In this document: positions 47,880 through 61,800 of the stretch, piece by piece
Position numbering within the stretch: the first letter of the stretch is position 1
Layout of the letters: every line of letters begins with the position of its first letter
Position numbers and translations under genes: made by a program
NCBI GenBank assembly: GCA_023678885.1
Contig: CM042998.1
Coordinates: 5,211,820-5,275,819 of the forward strand
Length of the DNA: 64,000 bases
Source: Pogostemon cablin
Taxonomy: Eukaryota; Streptophyta; Magnoliopsida; Lamiales; Lamiaceae
Direction of reading: 5' to 3'
Notes under the pieces: generated by a model
Told to the model about the DNA's origin: nothing
The model's database searches: none
The model's input: the letters and a program-made list of their open reading frames with translations, nothing else

Positions 47880-49990
47880 CAAAAGTTCTGCTGAGGTCAT
47901 GCATGTTAAGGCTATACTTAACAATAGATACTAGAATAAGAAAAAAAAACAAGAATAAGAACAAAGTCTGGTAACAAGAAGGACCAGAATCACAAGAATT
48001 TTGATAAGACTGGCCAAGAACAAAAAGTGTTATAATTTTATACGTGGTCATTATGCTAATTAGTGTCCCACCCCAAGAAGAATAAATCTCTTGATCATGC
48101 AAATGTTGCATCTGATTTTATGAATTATGGTGATATTTTTACTGTCTCTGCAAATTATTCTATGAATTATATATGTGCATTTTCTCTAGATATAAAAGTG
48201 TCACCCATGGTATTGTCTCCATGGCTAATGAAAAGAAGTTGATATATTTGGTGTGGGTGATATTCGCTTGCATTTTCGAACTGTCTCTGTATAATTACTT
48301 TGAAGAATGTAAGGCATGCTCCTGATTAATGTAATACCCTGTTTTGATATGTTGAATTGGAGGATGAGTGGTTTAGCGGGTAGATGGGGAAGGGAACAAT
48401 GTGCATTCCTGGTTTTGAAACTTTTTTTTATGCTGAAAAAAGGGAATAACTCATAATTTTGTTAGGCCAAATACGCCATGCATTATTCTATTAATAAAGT
48501 TAAAGAAGATAAAATAGGCATTTGGCATCAAAGGTTAGGTTACTACATGAGTAGTAAAGGTTTTGAATTGTTTTCATAAAACTGGTTCATTTGAAAGTGA
48601 TAAGCTTAATTGCATTCCTTTATGTGACTCTCGTGTGCCAGACAAATATGCTAAAGTGAAATTCGTGTGGCCATATCCTAAAACCTCCTCATGTAGTGAT
48701 ATTCTTATATATTTACATGCTGACATTTGGGGTTTTGCTAGTGAACCCACTCAAGGTGAAAGTTTGTAAAAGTGTGGGTGATTTTATTGAAAAACAAGTC
48801 TGAAATTTTTTATAAGTTTAAAAATTGGAAATCTTTGATTGTAAACTAGATAAGTAAAAAGATTAAGTATCTTCATATTAATAATGAGTTGAAATTTTGT
48901 AATAATGTCATGAATGAGATATGTCTTAATTCTACTAATGTGAGGTACAAGTCAATTCCTTAAACTCCCCAAAAAAATGGGGTTACTGAAGGATGAATGG
49001 GACTTTGTTAGAAAGTGTGAGAAGTATGTTAGTGTCTTTTGGGTTTTTTAAAAATTTTTTGGGTGAGGCGGTTATAACTCCAACTTTTGTCATAAATGAA
49101 ACCCCTTTTATGCCATTAAATGGTAAGTGCTCTGATTATGTATTTATTTGGTAAAATTATTGATTATTTTGTGTTACAAGTATTTGGATGTGCTGCATTT
49201 GTGTGTTAAAAACATGTTAATTCAATGAGTAAAAAATATGTATTTTTTTTATCCTAAGGGTTTTAAAGGGTATAGATTGTGAGATTTTTCTTAATCTAAT
49301 TTCAAATTGTGATAGGGATCTTATGTTCAATGAATCTGAATTTCTTTGCTTATCTACCCCTTAGCCTGATTCTGTGTCGTTAATTGACCATGTTATTACT
49401 TCAACTAAGGTGGAGTTATTATATATGTTATTTAATGTTGATAATGTGCATAATAGTGTTGCTGAACAAGAACTTGTTATGAATGAACCTGCTATCATTG
49501 ATGAGAATATGCCTGATATACTTTTCAATTACCTACTATGTACTACCTAGGGCATCTAGGATGAATATTAGGCAACTAGTTGATGATATTCATAATGATA
49601 CTTATGCTTTTAATGTATTTAAAAGTATTGACAATGAGAATAAGACATGTCAAGAGGTTTTAAAATCTAGCAACTCTGTGAAATGGTTCACTGCTATGAA
49701 AGATGAAACAAACTCATTGCGTGTTAACTAAACAATGATTTTTGTTCCAATATCTGGCATTGCTCTGTTTTTTTTATTATTACAAATGGCTTTTCAAAGT
49801 CAAATACAAGTCTAAGAATGTTAGATTTAAAGATAGATTGGAGGAAAAAGATTTTATTTAAAAGGAAAGTGTTGATTACAATGAAATGTATGCATCTGTT
49901 GTTAAATTCATCATTGTCCGTATTATGGTTGCATTAGTTGCTCTAATTGGGAATCAAACTACTTTTCTTAATAGTATTTAGACAAATAGA
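47880..49990 (+). pseudogene. Decayed Ty1/copia pol remnant
   Basis: Scattered matches to a copia polyprotein survive across many stops and shifts. An integrase-like piece with CIPLCDS..YLHADIWGFASEPTQGES lies at 48563-48766, then TPQKNGVTEG at about 48964-48993 (integrase C-terminal signature). A pre-RT piece with KSSNSVKWFTAMKDETNSL lies at about 49663-49722, and an RT start SVDYNEMYASVVKFI at about 49868-49912. Order and strand are right for a single old element. RNase H and LTRs were not located. It cannot be functional. Confidence 0.8.
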
Positions 49991-50105
49991 TTTCATATAA
50001 CACCCCTAGGGCTTTGAGGACCGCAAAAACCCCTATCATGTATGTGTATCTTTTGAAAAAATCCTTTTAACTTGAAACAATCTCCTAGATAGTACAATAA
50101 TAAAA

Positions 50106-50134
50106 CTAGTACAGTACCCGCGTATTATGCGGGT
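50106..50134 (-). mobile_element. Helitron-type 3' terminus
   Basis: On the minus strand: hairpin ACCCGC-ATAATAC-GCGGGT (50116-50134), a short spacer and CTAG at 50106-50109, followed by T. A GC-rich hairpin about 10 bases before a CTRR end, with T as the next host base, is the hallmark of Helitrons. The element body would extend to the right. One possible 5' end (A then TCTCC on the minus strand, about 53950-53954) is noted but unproven. Confidence 0.55.
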
Positions 50135-50270
50135 TTATAGAAATTTTATTTTAAATTTAAAATAAATTTTTAATAAATACAAATATATTAATATATAACT
50201 AGTTAAATGTACTCATATATTATATTTTTAAGTTTTATAACTAATACTGTTTATTTTAATAAAAAATAAT

Positions 50271-50525
50271 ACTCCCTCCGTCCCGTTGAAACATACACTT
50301 TTGCTTTTTGCACGTTGTTTAAGGGATATAATATTTTAAGGTGTAGTGAGGTGAGAGAAATAATATTTTAATGTAAAGTGGTTAGATGTATTAGTATGAC
50401 ATGTGGGCCATGGAGAGAGAAGTGATTAATATGTATGAGTCCCTTTTACCAAAAAGGAAAATGCACACCTTATATTGAGATTGACCAAAATGAAAAAATG
50501 CGTACTTCAATGAGATGGAAGGATT
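50271..50525. mobile_element. Stowaway-like MITE
   Basis: It begins ACTCCCTCCGTCCCGTTGAA and ends with a degenerate TACTTCAATGAGATGGAAGG. The internal part (GGAAAATGCACACC) matches the split MITE at 39973-44990. Confidence 0.7.
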
Positions 50526-50829
50526 AATATTACTCATTTTTGTTTTTAAATAATCTTCTATTTTAAATGAAAAGATATTCAATTTACCCAAGGATATGGA
50601 GTAGAATCTATACACTCAATTTTTTTCTTCATAACATACTATATTAATTTTAAGAGTTTATTACTATAAGATACACACTTTTAACACTATATACTCTTAA
50701 ATACAATAAAAAAAAGAAATTATTATCATATACACAAATTAGAAGCCAAGGGACAAAATTACCCTCAATGAATAAAGAAATATACAGTTAAAACTGTTCC
50801 GATTAGAAAAGAAATTTTCTCTTATCTCA

Positions 50830-51250
50830 AAGAAACAACCCTCATCCAATCCACCCCGCCGTCGGTAGATACGCCACAACATTGTCTTCTCACCGTTCAC
50901 CATTTCTCCTCGCACTTTCCTCGCTGTCGATGTCGTCAAGTTCCGTCGCCAGTCTTGCTGCCAGCGTGACGACCTCCGAAGATTGTAGATTTGCCCACGC
51001 CGATTAGATTTACCATGGTGCACCACAACTGCTGCCGGAGTTCGTCGCTGTCATAACCAACTACTAGTCTCGTTAGTAGATCTGTCGCATCTAAAGGATT
51101 TGTCCCCGAACACATCGATTTTAGGCTTTTCTCCGGCAGCTGAGATGGCGGAGAAAGTAGAAGCCTCAGTGGAGGCGTTGAAACAATTCTGACAGATATT
51201 ATTGGTACGGAATTGGTTGCAACGCTGCATTTGAGATAAAACGTGATGTT
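50830..51250 (+). other. Gene-like fragment, unrecognised
   Basis: A GC-richer block with CCGCC/CCGTC strings like a plant gene 5' end, then ATGGCGGAGAAAGTAGAAGC at 51145 opening MAEKVEASVEALKQF before a stop. In another frame RYYWYGIGCNAAFEIKRDVL runs up to a CTCAG/GTAAAA donor near 51255. It may be captured exon material within the putative Helitron. No family was recognised. Confidence 0.35.
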
Positions 51251-51337
51251 CTCAGGTAAAAAATTTAACTCTGTTTCTTCATCCGTGTGAGATATTATTC
51301 GTCTGCGACGCTACCAATTATTGAGAGAGAGGGGTGA

Positions 51338-51340
<3 letters not shown>

Positions 51341-51369
<29 letters not shown>
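51341..51369. repeat. (GA)n microsatellite
   Basis: About 14 GA dinucleotides. Confidence 0.9.
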
Positions 51370-51371
<2 letters not shown>

Positions 51372-51977
51372 GAGAGAATCACCATTTTTAATTCCAAAGA
51401 AGAGTGCCTGGTGAAATCATTTGGTTTATGCTTTGTCAATAGCCCATTTGAGCCCTGTTTAATTGTGAGAAGCAACCCCATGCTTTATGAGTTTATGGAT
51501 GGATTTATCACATTGGTGTGTGTTCTGAGCTTCTCTGGTTGTAGGAAGAGAATGTACACTAACTGACTCACCACATTAATCGGACATCATTTTCTATGAG
51601 TGTCCCTTTCTGTGTACCATTGAATTTTGTTAATCTCATTATGTTGCTTATTTTTCAATACAAATTGATGTTGTAAATATTTTGAGCGGGGACAGGGATG
51701 GTGAGTTAGTCATATTCTCTCTTGAAACCACAGTTATTTTGAAACTAACCTAGAGCTAGCTTGTAAGCTTTCTCCTAAAGTTGCAGGTATTAAAATCAAA
51801 TTGTTCAGTATCAATATTAGTTTGTTCCATTACCATGGACAGGTTATGAATTATGATCTCCTAAACTTTTATTACTTGAGAAGATATATTTAATTCATAT
51901 GTATATGGCATCTCTGTTGTAAATGCACCTAGTTTACCTGCCTCTCAACGTGTATTCTCTTTTCATTGCATCTGCAG

Positions 51978-52141
51978 GGAGCAACCTGTGCTCATGTGCT
52001 GGTTGGTATCCAAGCATCCGATAAATAAGATGGATGAGTTTCGGGATCGTGTAAACAATCTCGAGTTTGAGTATCAAATGGAATCAAAAAATGAGGCATT
52101 TCCAACTTTTAATGTGGTGCATATGTCCACTGTTAAGTAAT
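51978..52141 (+). pseudogene. Threonine dehydratase (biosynthetic) C-terminal exon fragment
   Basis: After a TCTGCAG acceptor the sequence encodes GATCAHVLVGIQASDK. One base later it resumes as MDEFRDRVNNLEFEYQMES, KNEAF. This matches the C-terminal ACT-like regulatory domain of plastid threonine dehydratase (..NVLVGIQV..EMDEFRxRANNLGYEY..NxAFQLL), where isoleucine exerts feedback control of isoleucine synthesis. It is a single exon; the catalytic PLP domain is absent. The frame break near 52027 and the lack of neighbouring exons make it a fragment, possibly carried by the Helitron whose end lies at 50106. Confidence 0.75.
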
Positions 52142-52750
52142 AAGTGCAGCCACACACTTGTTCAATTTGCTCTTTAACAATTTTGCGACTCTACAAGAGG
52201 TGAGGGGTCATAATTTTTATACACGACTCTATTTAGCTCATGTATCTAATCATGCTACATTATTACATGCATGATTGAAATCTCACTTCTGATAATTCTT
52301 TCTTTCTTTTTTTCTTTTCTTTTTTTCTAGGTAAATGATATGCTTCCAAACTAGAAATTTTGTTGGATAAAATAATTTGGAAGAGTGATATGTATTGTTA
52401 TTTTTGTATAATCTCCACATATGTACATGCTTCGTGGCCTGTAAGGATATAACATAATATCAAATTAAATTAGTTTGGTGAAGTAAGCAGATGTTTGGGT
52501 GTGCTGCTACTTGTTGTATACCTCTCAAATTCATGTTTATTGAAGTATAGTATTAAGAAGTCAAACACTACTTGTTCTGACTCGCATTTTTCTTTGTGTT
52601 TCATATGATACAGCTTCCCATTGTCTCTATCTCTTTCTCACGCTCACATACACACACTTTCTCTCTCTTCCCCAAGCCTAAAATAGTATTTAAGACATCT
52701 GCTGCTTTAACACACACTTTCTCTCTCAATCAAGAAAGTGGGTATTTTAC

Positions 52751-53145
52751 AAGGCCAGTTGTTTATGAAAAAAAAAAGAAATAGTGCAAAAAAAAAGATA
52801 TAATGCAAAAAAAAAAAGAAATAGTGCAATAAAATTAAATTGTAAAAATGAAAATGTGCAATAAAATTAAAAAAAAAAAGAAATAGTGCAAAAAAATTGT
52901 GCAAATTAAATTGTGCAAAACAAAATTGTGCAAACAAATTGTGCAAAAAATATTTGTCGGACCACCGCCTGACCTCCGCCGTCGGCCGCCGGAACTTAAA
53001 ATATACAAATAAATTATGCAAAAATAAATTATGCAAACAAATTGTGCAAAAAAAATTCGTCGGACCGCCGTCTGACCTCCGCCGCTGGCTGCCGGACCTT
53101 CGTCGGAACTTAAAATGTGCAAACAAATTGTGCAAACACATAGGG
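52751..53145. repeat. A-rich GTGCAAA repeats and a ~102-bp duplication
   Basis: Runs of AAATTGTGCAAA and AAAAAAGAAATAGTGCAA repeat many times. Two copies of a GC-rich piece (GTCGGACC..CCG..CTGACCTCCGCCG) start about 102 bp apart, near 52956 and 53057. The 144-codon minus-strand frame here is a product of this low-complexity sequence. Confidence 0.75.
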
Positions 53146-54840
53146 GTATTTATGATATCACAATCATAATTGTGTAGTTATGAGTATTAGTGCTTTGATT
53201 GATGTAGTTTATAGTAATTATATATTATTTTATGTATCCAATAATAAGTGACCCTAATTTTAATTCAATAATATATGTATATATATTTTCTTAATAAATA
53301 TATCACCTTTTATATTTAACTATAACATTAATTTTGCTTATAAAAATTATGTAGATTTTTTAATTATTATTCACTACTATATATTTATTTATTTAATCAA
53401 CGAATTTGAATTAAATTTAAGTGCATGATATTACTTCTTGTACTAGTTTAACATAATATTTTGCTAATTTAAATTAATTATATTTTTCGTTTTAATTATA
53501 TACAAATGATTTTATAAATTTTAATGGAATAAAGTTAATATTAAGTAGATAGTAAATTATTCGTTAATTATTCAACTAATTAAATTTTCAAAAAAATTAT
53601 ACTTATTGTATTAATTATTTATTCATTATTCATATATTTTAAACAAAAAATTAGCTATATAGGGTATTTTTATGAATAATTGAAATATAAAATACTTTAA
53701 ATACTTTAAAATTAAAATCAAATTAAAAGAAGTTTTTAATGCATGCCTTAATTACTATTTTAAAGTATTTAATGATATTAAATTAGTTTTAACCAATAAT
53801 ATGTAAACACTTGTATTTTAAATTTTGACATTTTATGAGAGTGTGTCATATATGTTTTTGAAAAACCTATATTAGGAAATTATTTCACAATTATATATAT
53901 TAAGATAAGATTTTGGCATTTCACATATGTTTTTGAAAAATCTATATTAGGAGATATTTGATCAATACATGACATTTTTTAAATTTAAAAGAAGTTTACA
54001 TGATCACATCTCCCACAGTCTTAAACTATTATTTGAGCAAATTATATCTTTCTGCCATTAATAAGAAAATTAATTTGTAACCTAAATTAAAGATAGTAGG
54101 TAATTATTAGTCATTATTGATTTATTATTATTATTATGCATGGAATGTCATAATTAATATAGACAAAATTCTCCCATACACAACGCACGAATCTAACTTT
54201 GTGTAAAATATATACATTTATTATTAAAACATAATGAATAAGAATTTATATATACAGTTTGTTAATGAATTTTCGGTTAATTTCTTTTAAATAAAAGGTT
54301 GAATACAAAAAATAATAAATATGGTGGGGGTGGGGCCGTGGGGGGATAGATGCACGGATATCAATTCGTTAATATATTATTATCTTGTAAATTTATTTAT
54401 TATGTTTTTTAAGTATCAGCTAAACTCGTTTATAATAATATATAATTTAAAAAAAATTAACTCTTTTATAATGCTTACTTATTTTAATTTTGTGGGGAAC
54501 ATGAGATGTCTCACGTTAAGAGTATAGTACGTTTTCGTAATTAGTTATAATTTTTTATTAAAAATGTTATTAATTTTTTAATTTAAAAGAATGTTATTAC
54601 TTTACAATTTATATTACAAATAAATTGCTCATTAAATAGTTCATAGCACAATTATTATTTTTCATCATTTGAGTATCATTTTTTATCAAAAGTTTATCAT
54701 TTTATATTTGTCTCACGAATATCATTATGTAAAACGGTCTCACACAAGTCTTAGCTCAATTTTATTTCACAAACACTTGTATAAATCGGGTTTATGATGT
54801 AAACCATGTATCCCCCTTCCAATTCTATATACCAATGATT
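53146..54840. other. AT-rich intergenic DNA, no gene
   Basis: More than 75% A+T by inspection. Two related strings GTTTTTGAAAAAxCTATATTAGGA occur at about 53855 and 53925, possibly repeated transposon ends. 54530-54760 is a copy of the AAGACTTGTGTGAGACCG repeat (end ACGGTCTCACACAAGTCTT). Confidence 0.5.
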
Positions 54841-55735
54841 AAAAAATCGGACCGGCCGGTTCAACTAGTCGAACCGGGAATCAGCCCAGGAACCGGTCTA
54901 AATGCACCCTAAAACCCATTTTCTAAGTCAAAACGAGAAAAATAGAATTGAACCGGTTGAAACCGGAAACCGCTAGTTTCTTTCTTTCTTTATTTTTTAA
55001 TTTTAGTATTTAAGATTCGAGTCGTTGACTAATTTGAGAGCCAACATCTCAACATAGGATGGATGCAAAGAAAAGGGTGTAGTGATCATTATATATAGAA
55101 TTCAATACCCTTTTTCTTAAATAAGTTTTCAATGTAGGATCGTGAAGTTGTGGGAAAAAAAAGGGAGAAAAGATGGTCTTTATATTTAGAGGTTCAAAAC
55201 CTCTTTCTCTCTTGTAATTAACCAATGCAGGATCTTATCCCTTCCTATAAACATATTTTCTCTACATTTCACTACATGTAGTATCATTTATTTAATTTTG
55301 AAATAAATAAATTTATGTACTTAATTGTATTCAAATAATTGAAAAAATATTTTGAATGAATATTAATTAAAATTAGAATCAACAAATAAAAAGAATTAAC
55401 AATTTTCTTTTCATTTTTATTTCAATTCTAATATTCTTAATTAATTTTCTTTCAATTTCAAAGTAAATTTGAATTAAATTGGATATTACTCATATAAATT
55501 AAAATTCAAAAATAATTTTTATTTTCACATTTAACTTTACTCTTTCAATTCGGTTATTTTTCATGTACACTAATTATGTTCATAAAAAATGATATGTAAA
55601 ATAATAAAATATTATTAAATTTTAAAAATAAGTAATTTTTGTTTTTCTGGTTGAACCGCCCGGTTCGACAGGTTCGATCGGTCCGACCTTGAACCATTAG
55701 GGTCACCGATTTGGCCTTCGGTCCGATTTTCAAAT
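54841..55735. mobile_element. Candidate TIR element with ACCGGTTC-rich ends
   Basis: The left end AAAAAATCGGACCGGCCGGT and right end CGGTCCGATTTTCAA are inverted. Both ends are rich in GGTTCAACC/CCGGTTCGA motifs (54851-54975 and 55645-55735), with an AT-rich, non-coding centre. The superfamily is not determined. Confidence 0.5.
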
Positions 55736-55839
55736 TACTGCTATGATGTTTAAATTAAGGGGGACTACAAAGTTTACAAGGGTTTATGAAGTAAACTCGA
55801 TTTATAAAATACTAACTCATTTTATTTATACTATATAAT

Positions 55840-55918
55840 CCCTCTATCCCAGAAATATTGGCACATTTACATAACGTACGATAAATGTGTCAATATTAAT
55901 GTGATGGAAAGAGTATAA
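55840..55918. mobile_element. Short Stowaway-like MITE
   Basis: A palindromic ~79-bp unit from AATCCCTCTATCCCAGAAAT to ATTAATGTGATGGAAAGAGT with an AATATTGGCACATTTA/TAAATGTGTCAATATT stem. Confidence 0.65.
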
Positions 55919-56011
55919 CTAATAAATTATATATTATAATTTTATATTTTTAATAAATTATTTATATATAAATATATAATTTTATTATCAAAAAAATTCA
56001 AAATCCTGCGT

Positions 56012-57800
<1,789 letters not shown>

Positions 57801-57806
57801 TCAACA

Positions 57807-58660
57807 ATGGCTTCCAAAGTTGTCGTTTTGCTTTGCCTAGTCTTCGCTGCGGTCCTCCTCATTTCCTCTCAAGTATCAGCTAGAGACCTACCCACAAGTA
57901 ATCACTTCTTTGATCATCTCTTCTTAATTATTTCAACAACTCTCTTCATAATATATTATATATCCTTACTCCTCCGTCCCATAAAAAATGATACACGTTA
58001 TTCCATATTATTTAAGAAATTTTACTTTTGTTGAGCAACATTGTTGATCTTAAGAGTATTTTAGTTTTTTTTTAAAGTGTTAAGTGTTTAGTGTGTAGTG
58101 TAATTTTCGGTATTCCTTATACCCTATTCTAATGATTTTATAAAATTAACTTTTATGCTATTTAAAAAAAAAAGTGTTAAGTGTGTGGTGAGTCGACTTA
58201 AGTTGACTCTAGCTCAGCTCGACCTAATAAGATTGGAGCTGGGAACTATTCGAGCTCGAGTTGAGCTCATTCTTGGGCTCGTTACCTAATCGGTATTACT
58301 CGAGCTCGAGTATGTATTATTCGGATTCGTTTAACAATCATGGAGTAATATTTTTTAAACTAAAGTGTATTTTTAGGTTATTGGATAAATGTGCTATTTC
58401 TTTTTTTTAAGGTGTAAAGAGAATTATAGACTAACAAATGAGAAAAATATAAATAGTTTTATCGGGTGTGGAGTAATATAAGACTAATATTATGAATTGG
58501 TTTCCATAATAAATTGAATTTTGCAGGTGAGGTAGATGGAGGAAGTGGAGAGCAGCATGGAACTGAAGGGTGCCCCCACATATGCTGTATCAATGGAGGT
58601 CGTGGTTGCTGCAAGAGAGCTGAATTTCACAAAACTAAGTTAGTTAATGCCAACCAATAA
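57807..58660 (+). CDS. Small secreted cysteine-rich peptide (two exons)
   Basis: The exons 57807-57897 and 58527-58660 join through a GT-AG intron to a 74-aa precursor. The N-terminus MASKVVVLLCLVFAAVLLIS is a clear signal peptide, with probable cleavage after VSA (residue 25). The start resembles that of plant glycine-rich protein (GRP3-like) precursors. The mature ~49 aa is acidic then basic, with GCPHICCINGGRGCCKRAEF carrying all five mature cysteines (C46, C50, C51, C58, C59). Five is an odd number for a fully disulfide-bonded peptide, and the spacing fits neither the defensin nor the snakin/GASA pattern. The intron holds a MITE-like piece (from 57969) and CTCGAGCTCGAG repeats (58250-58320). 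Probably an apoplastic or wall peptide; the exact role is unknown. Confidence 0.7.
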
Positions 58661-59784
58661 GCAACTCATGTCTTAGTATTAAGCAAATGTTGTCATGATT
58701 AAAAAGCTTGCATGGTTGTAAGAAGTTATTTAACAATGAAAATTTTAAATTGGGGAGGCCTATTTACATCCTGAATTTAATAAATGAACCCCATTAATTT
58801 ATAAATTTAAAATATATTTATGTGAAAAGACATAAATATCCTTATATAAATAACTAAATGAATTATTACTTATAGATACGAAATATAGACTAATATTACA
58901 ACTACGTACAAAGTATATATTACATTAGTATCAGGTACAAAAATATATAATGTAAAGTCTCAATTAACTCTTCATTTATGACGAGTTGAATACATAATTC
59001 ATAATTAGTCAGGTAAAAAATCACACGTGATTATTTAATTCCCCATATTCTAGTTCTCTCTCCGCAAGAATCAATCTATTTCACGATTTCTCCCTGAATA
59101 CACATCAAAGTCAGAGTGTAGAAATCATTGACATTACAGAGTTTACGATATACGAACAAAAAATAAAACTCCCATTATGCGCACACCAATTGAAAAATGG
59201 GTATGCAGAATGAGTATAGAGAACGGGTATGCAAAATGGGATATAATTCTTTCATCGACGTTAGAATGGAATATAGTTCTTTTATCGACGAGTATTCAAA
59301 AATGGATATGCAGATTGGATTCAATGTTTGTTGTTTGTTGTAATGGGATACAAAATGGGTATGCAGACCTTATTTCTCTCCTTCTCTCTCTGGAATCAAA
59401 AGGGATATGAAGAACGGGTATGTAGTATGCGTATTCAAATTGGGTATAAAATTAGGTGTGGAAATTGATTAATTATCAAATGGGAGATAACTAACTTGAC
59501 TCGATCCCCACTTCTTTTTGAGAAATTAGTGAGATATTTATCTTTCTGTTATTATTATAAATCATACTACTTTTTGGATTAATTTCTGAATATAATTAAA
59601 TTTTGGAATAAACGTGGTATTTCATGCATTCAATTTGTATTGATCAGTAATATAATTTACCTTGTGTATCTAGTGGTAATATAGGTACATAAATTGTACC
59701 TATTATTAATGAACTCATAACTAAATAAAATTAATTAAAAAAATTATTATACAAACCCCAATTAAATTTTTTAATGCACTCCAA
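58661..59784. other. Intergenic DNA, no gene
   Basis: AT-rich. At about 59170-59440 short GGGTATGCAGAATGG-like units repeat irregularly, producing a chance 77-codon frame. Nothing else is recognised. Confidence 0.5.
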
Positions 59785-60359
59785 TTAGAATATGTTTCCA
59801 TAAACTTGATCAACAGCAGGAATAGCACAGCCTATCTCTTTCAATTCCTCTGGTGTTAACTTCAGGTTAACAAATTTCACACAGTCCGAATAACAATCCC
59901 TGCAAATTCCAAGTGCACACTCACAGTAGTTCTCGAAGCCCCCATTTATGGCTTTCTCATTGCACCCCTCCATCCCACAAATCGTTCTTGATTTCGCCAT
60001 TGTGGGTTCTTCCTTCTTTTATAATCCCTCGTTAGGGGTTTTTCCACTTTTTCCTTTGCTCTTGCTGGAATCAACAGGGCTGTTCTGTGAATCTGATAAC
60101 ATCCGATTATCAGAGGTTGATGGGATTTGAACTGTGTATGCTATGAACTCATCGGTGCTGTCAGTGAAAGATATCTCCCACCACCGCTGCTTAGTGAACT
60201 TGTTCGATTTTCTTCGCCGGTCGCCGGAGAATTTTGGTTGTTTGAAATTGAGTGCCGTGGCATAGGGCTGGTTAGTTCATTTCTGCGTGATCCCACGGAG
60301 GCAGTGATCGTGATCGTCACCGGAGATGACGTCAGAGAATTGGCTGCCATTTTCACCAT
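59785..60359 (-). pseudogene. Cellulose synthase-like D (CSLD) N-terminal fragment
   Basis: CSLD proteins are Golgi or plasma membrane glucan synthases used in tip growth and cell-plate formation. On the minus strand MVKMAANSLTSSPVTITITA runs to LSSGGGRYLSLTAP. Then, after a frame break near 60145, it continues DEFIAYTVQIPSTSDNRM and reaches a TAA near 60030. These mirror the conserved CSLD N-terminus (..SSGRYVS..xxFxxYTVHIPPTPDN..). A second frame (60000-59785, 71 codons) encodes MAKSRTICGMEGCNEKAING and YCECALGICRDCYSDC, matching the CSLD zinc-finger-like region (GSSCAxPGCD..PCECxFxICRDCY). It lacks the second half of the finger and the whole glycosyltransferase domain. The 71-codon frame could still be translated as a mini-protein, but a functional CSLD is excluded. 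Confidence 0.75.
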
Positions 60360-60399
60360 TTTTTTTCCTTCAAATGAAAAAAATTGAGAAAATTCAATG

Positions 60400-61015
60400 G
60401 TTGATGAATCAAATATTGAAACAATAACGCTGGCATAAAAAAAAACAGGAATAGAAATTATAAAAAATTGTTTATATGTTTAATAATTAAATAAAAGGGT
60501 AAAATGGTAATGTATGAGGTATGTTTAGTGATTGATGCTTGTTTATTATAAATTTAGTGGGGTATATTTAACAAATAGAGTTCGTTTATTAGATTTCGGG
60601 GTGCAAACTAATTTAGTGTATCAAATGAGTGCCTAGTATCTACTGCTCTCTCCTGCCCAAAATATAAGTCCCCCAATTCACACAAAGATGCATACACCTT
60701 TGTTTTATGAACTCGTCGTACTGTTTTATTAAAATACTATGCATTAAAAATATCATTAAATCATTTGATGATAATATCGACTATGATGGTAATACATGGC
60801 ATGAATTTAATTAATGAAATAATAAATGGAATATTAGTGAAAATTATTTGTACGTATAATAGAGTATTTGAATTGCGGTATGAAATTTATTAATTCATAA
60901 TTTTAATTGTGGATGATTAAAACACAAGTGTTAAGGAATTAACAACCAATAATCGAAATGGGTTTTCAAACTCTATTAATTATGTACAATCCTTTGCTTG
61001 AAGCATTCATAACAC

Positions 61016-61105
<90 letters not shown>

Positions 61106-61800
61106 TACATGCTCATTAGTTATTTTTTTAAATTAAATAATTAATTTAATATAATTATATATTCAGCATTAAGTGGTTTCCTTTATAACTAGACAATATA
61201 GACGGTTGAGTTTGATATGCTAATTTTTTCTTCATTATAAAGAATTTATTAACATATTATAACATTTTACTCTTAAAAAAGCAAAACTTAATAAATCATG
61301 TATAAAAATTAATGTAAACACAATATTCTTAGTTCTAACTTTTGAATAAGATTAATTAGCTTGAACCCTGATTTTCAATATTATTGCGAAACACAATACA
61401 AGTGATAATTATTTATTGGCACAAATTCTATTTCATGCCAAAATAAAAAAATTTAATTCTTCAAAATATTTTGTCATAATTTTTTTAATTATATATTCTT
61501 TTTGTGTCTTACTAATTTAGTTTTGAATTCCATTATTATTCCTCGAACATTAGTTAACACCGATACTATAAATACAGAGTTCAGATTTTATTCCTTTTCA
61601 AGGTAACGTAATCTTTTAAGAAGTTTGTTATGTTATGTGAGAGTTATAATTTTAAAATTTAGATATAATTTGAGGTTCGAAAATTGATGTGATGTATTCG
61701 AATTTACAGTGGTGCAAATTAAATAATTAAGTTATTATAATAATATTTAAATATTACAAATTATATAAATAACAATATCTTTTAAGAGTTTTCATTACAT
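60400..61800. other. AT-rich intergenic DNA, no gene
   Basis: No coding sequence was recognised. It includes a (TA)n tract at 61020-61104. Confidence 0.5.
61020..61104. repeat. (TA)n microsatellite
   Basis: About 42 TA dinucleotides. Confidence 0.95.

Noticed and set aside
45680..47880. Clean solo LTR with 5-bp duplication at 45686-47873
   Set aside because: Left flank TTTTA and right flank GAATG differ, so it is treated as truncated or diverged.
52707..53141. 144-codon minus-strand frame with repeated HNLF..FKFRR segments
   Set aside because: Low-complexity translation of A-rich GTGCAAA repeats and a local duplication. No start context or domain.
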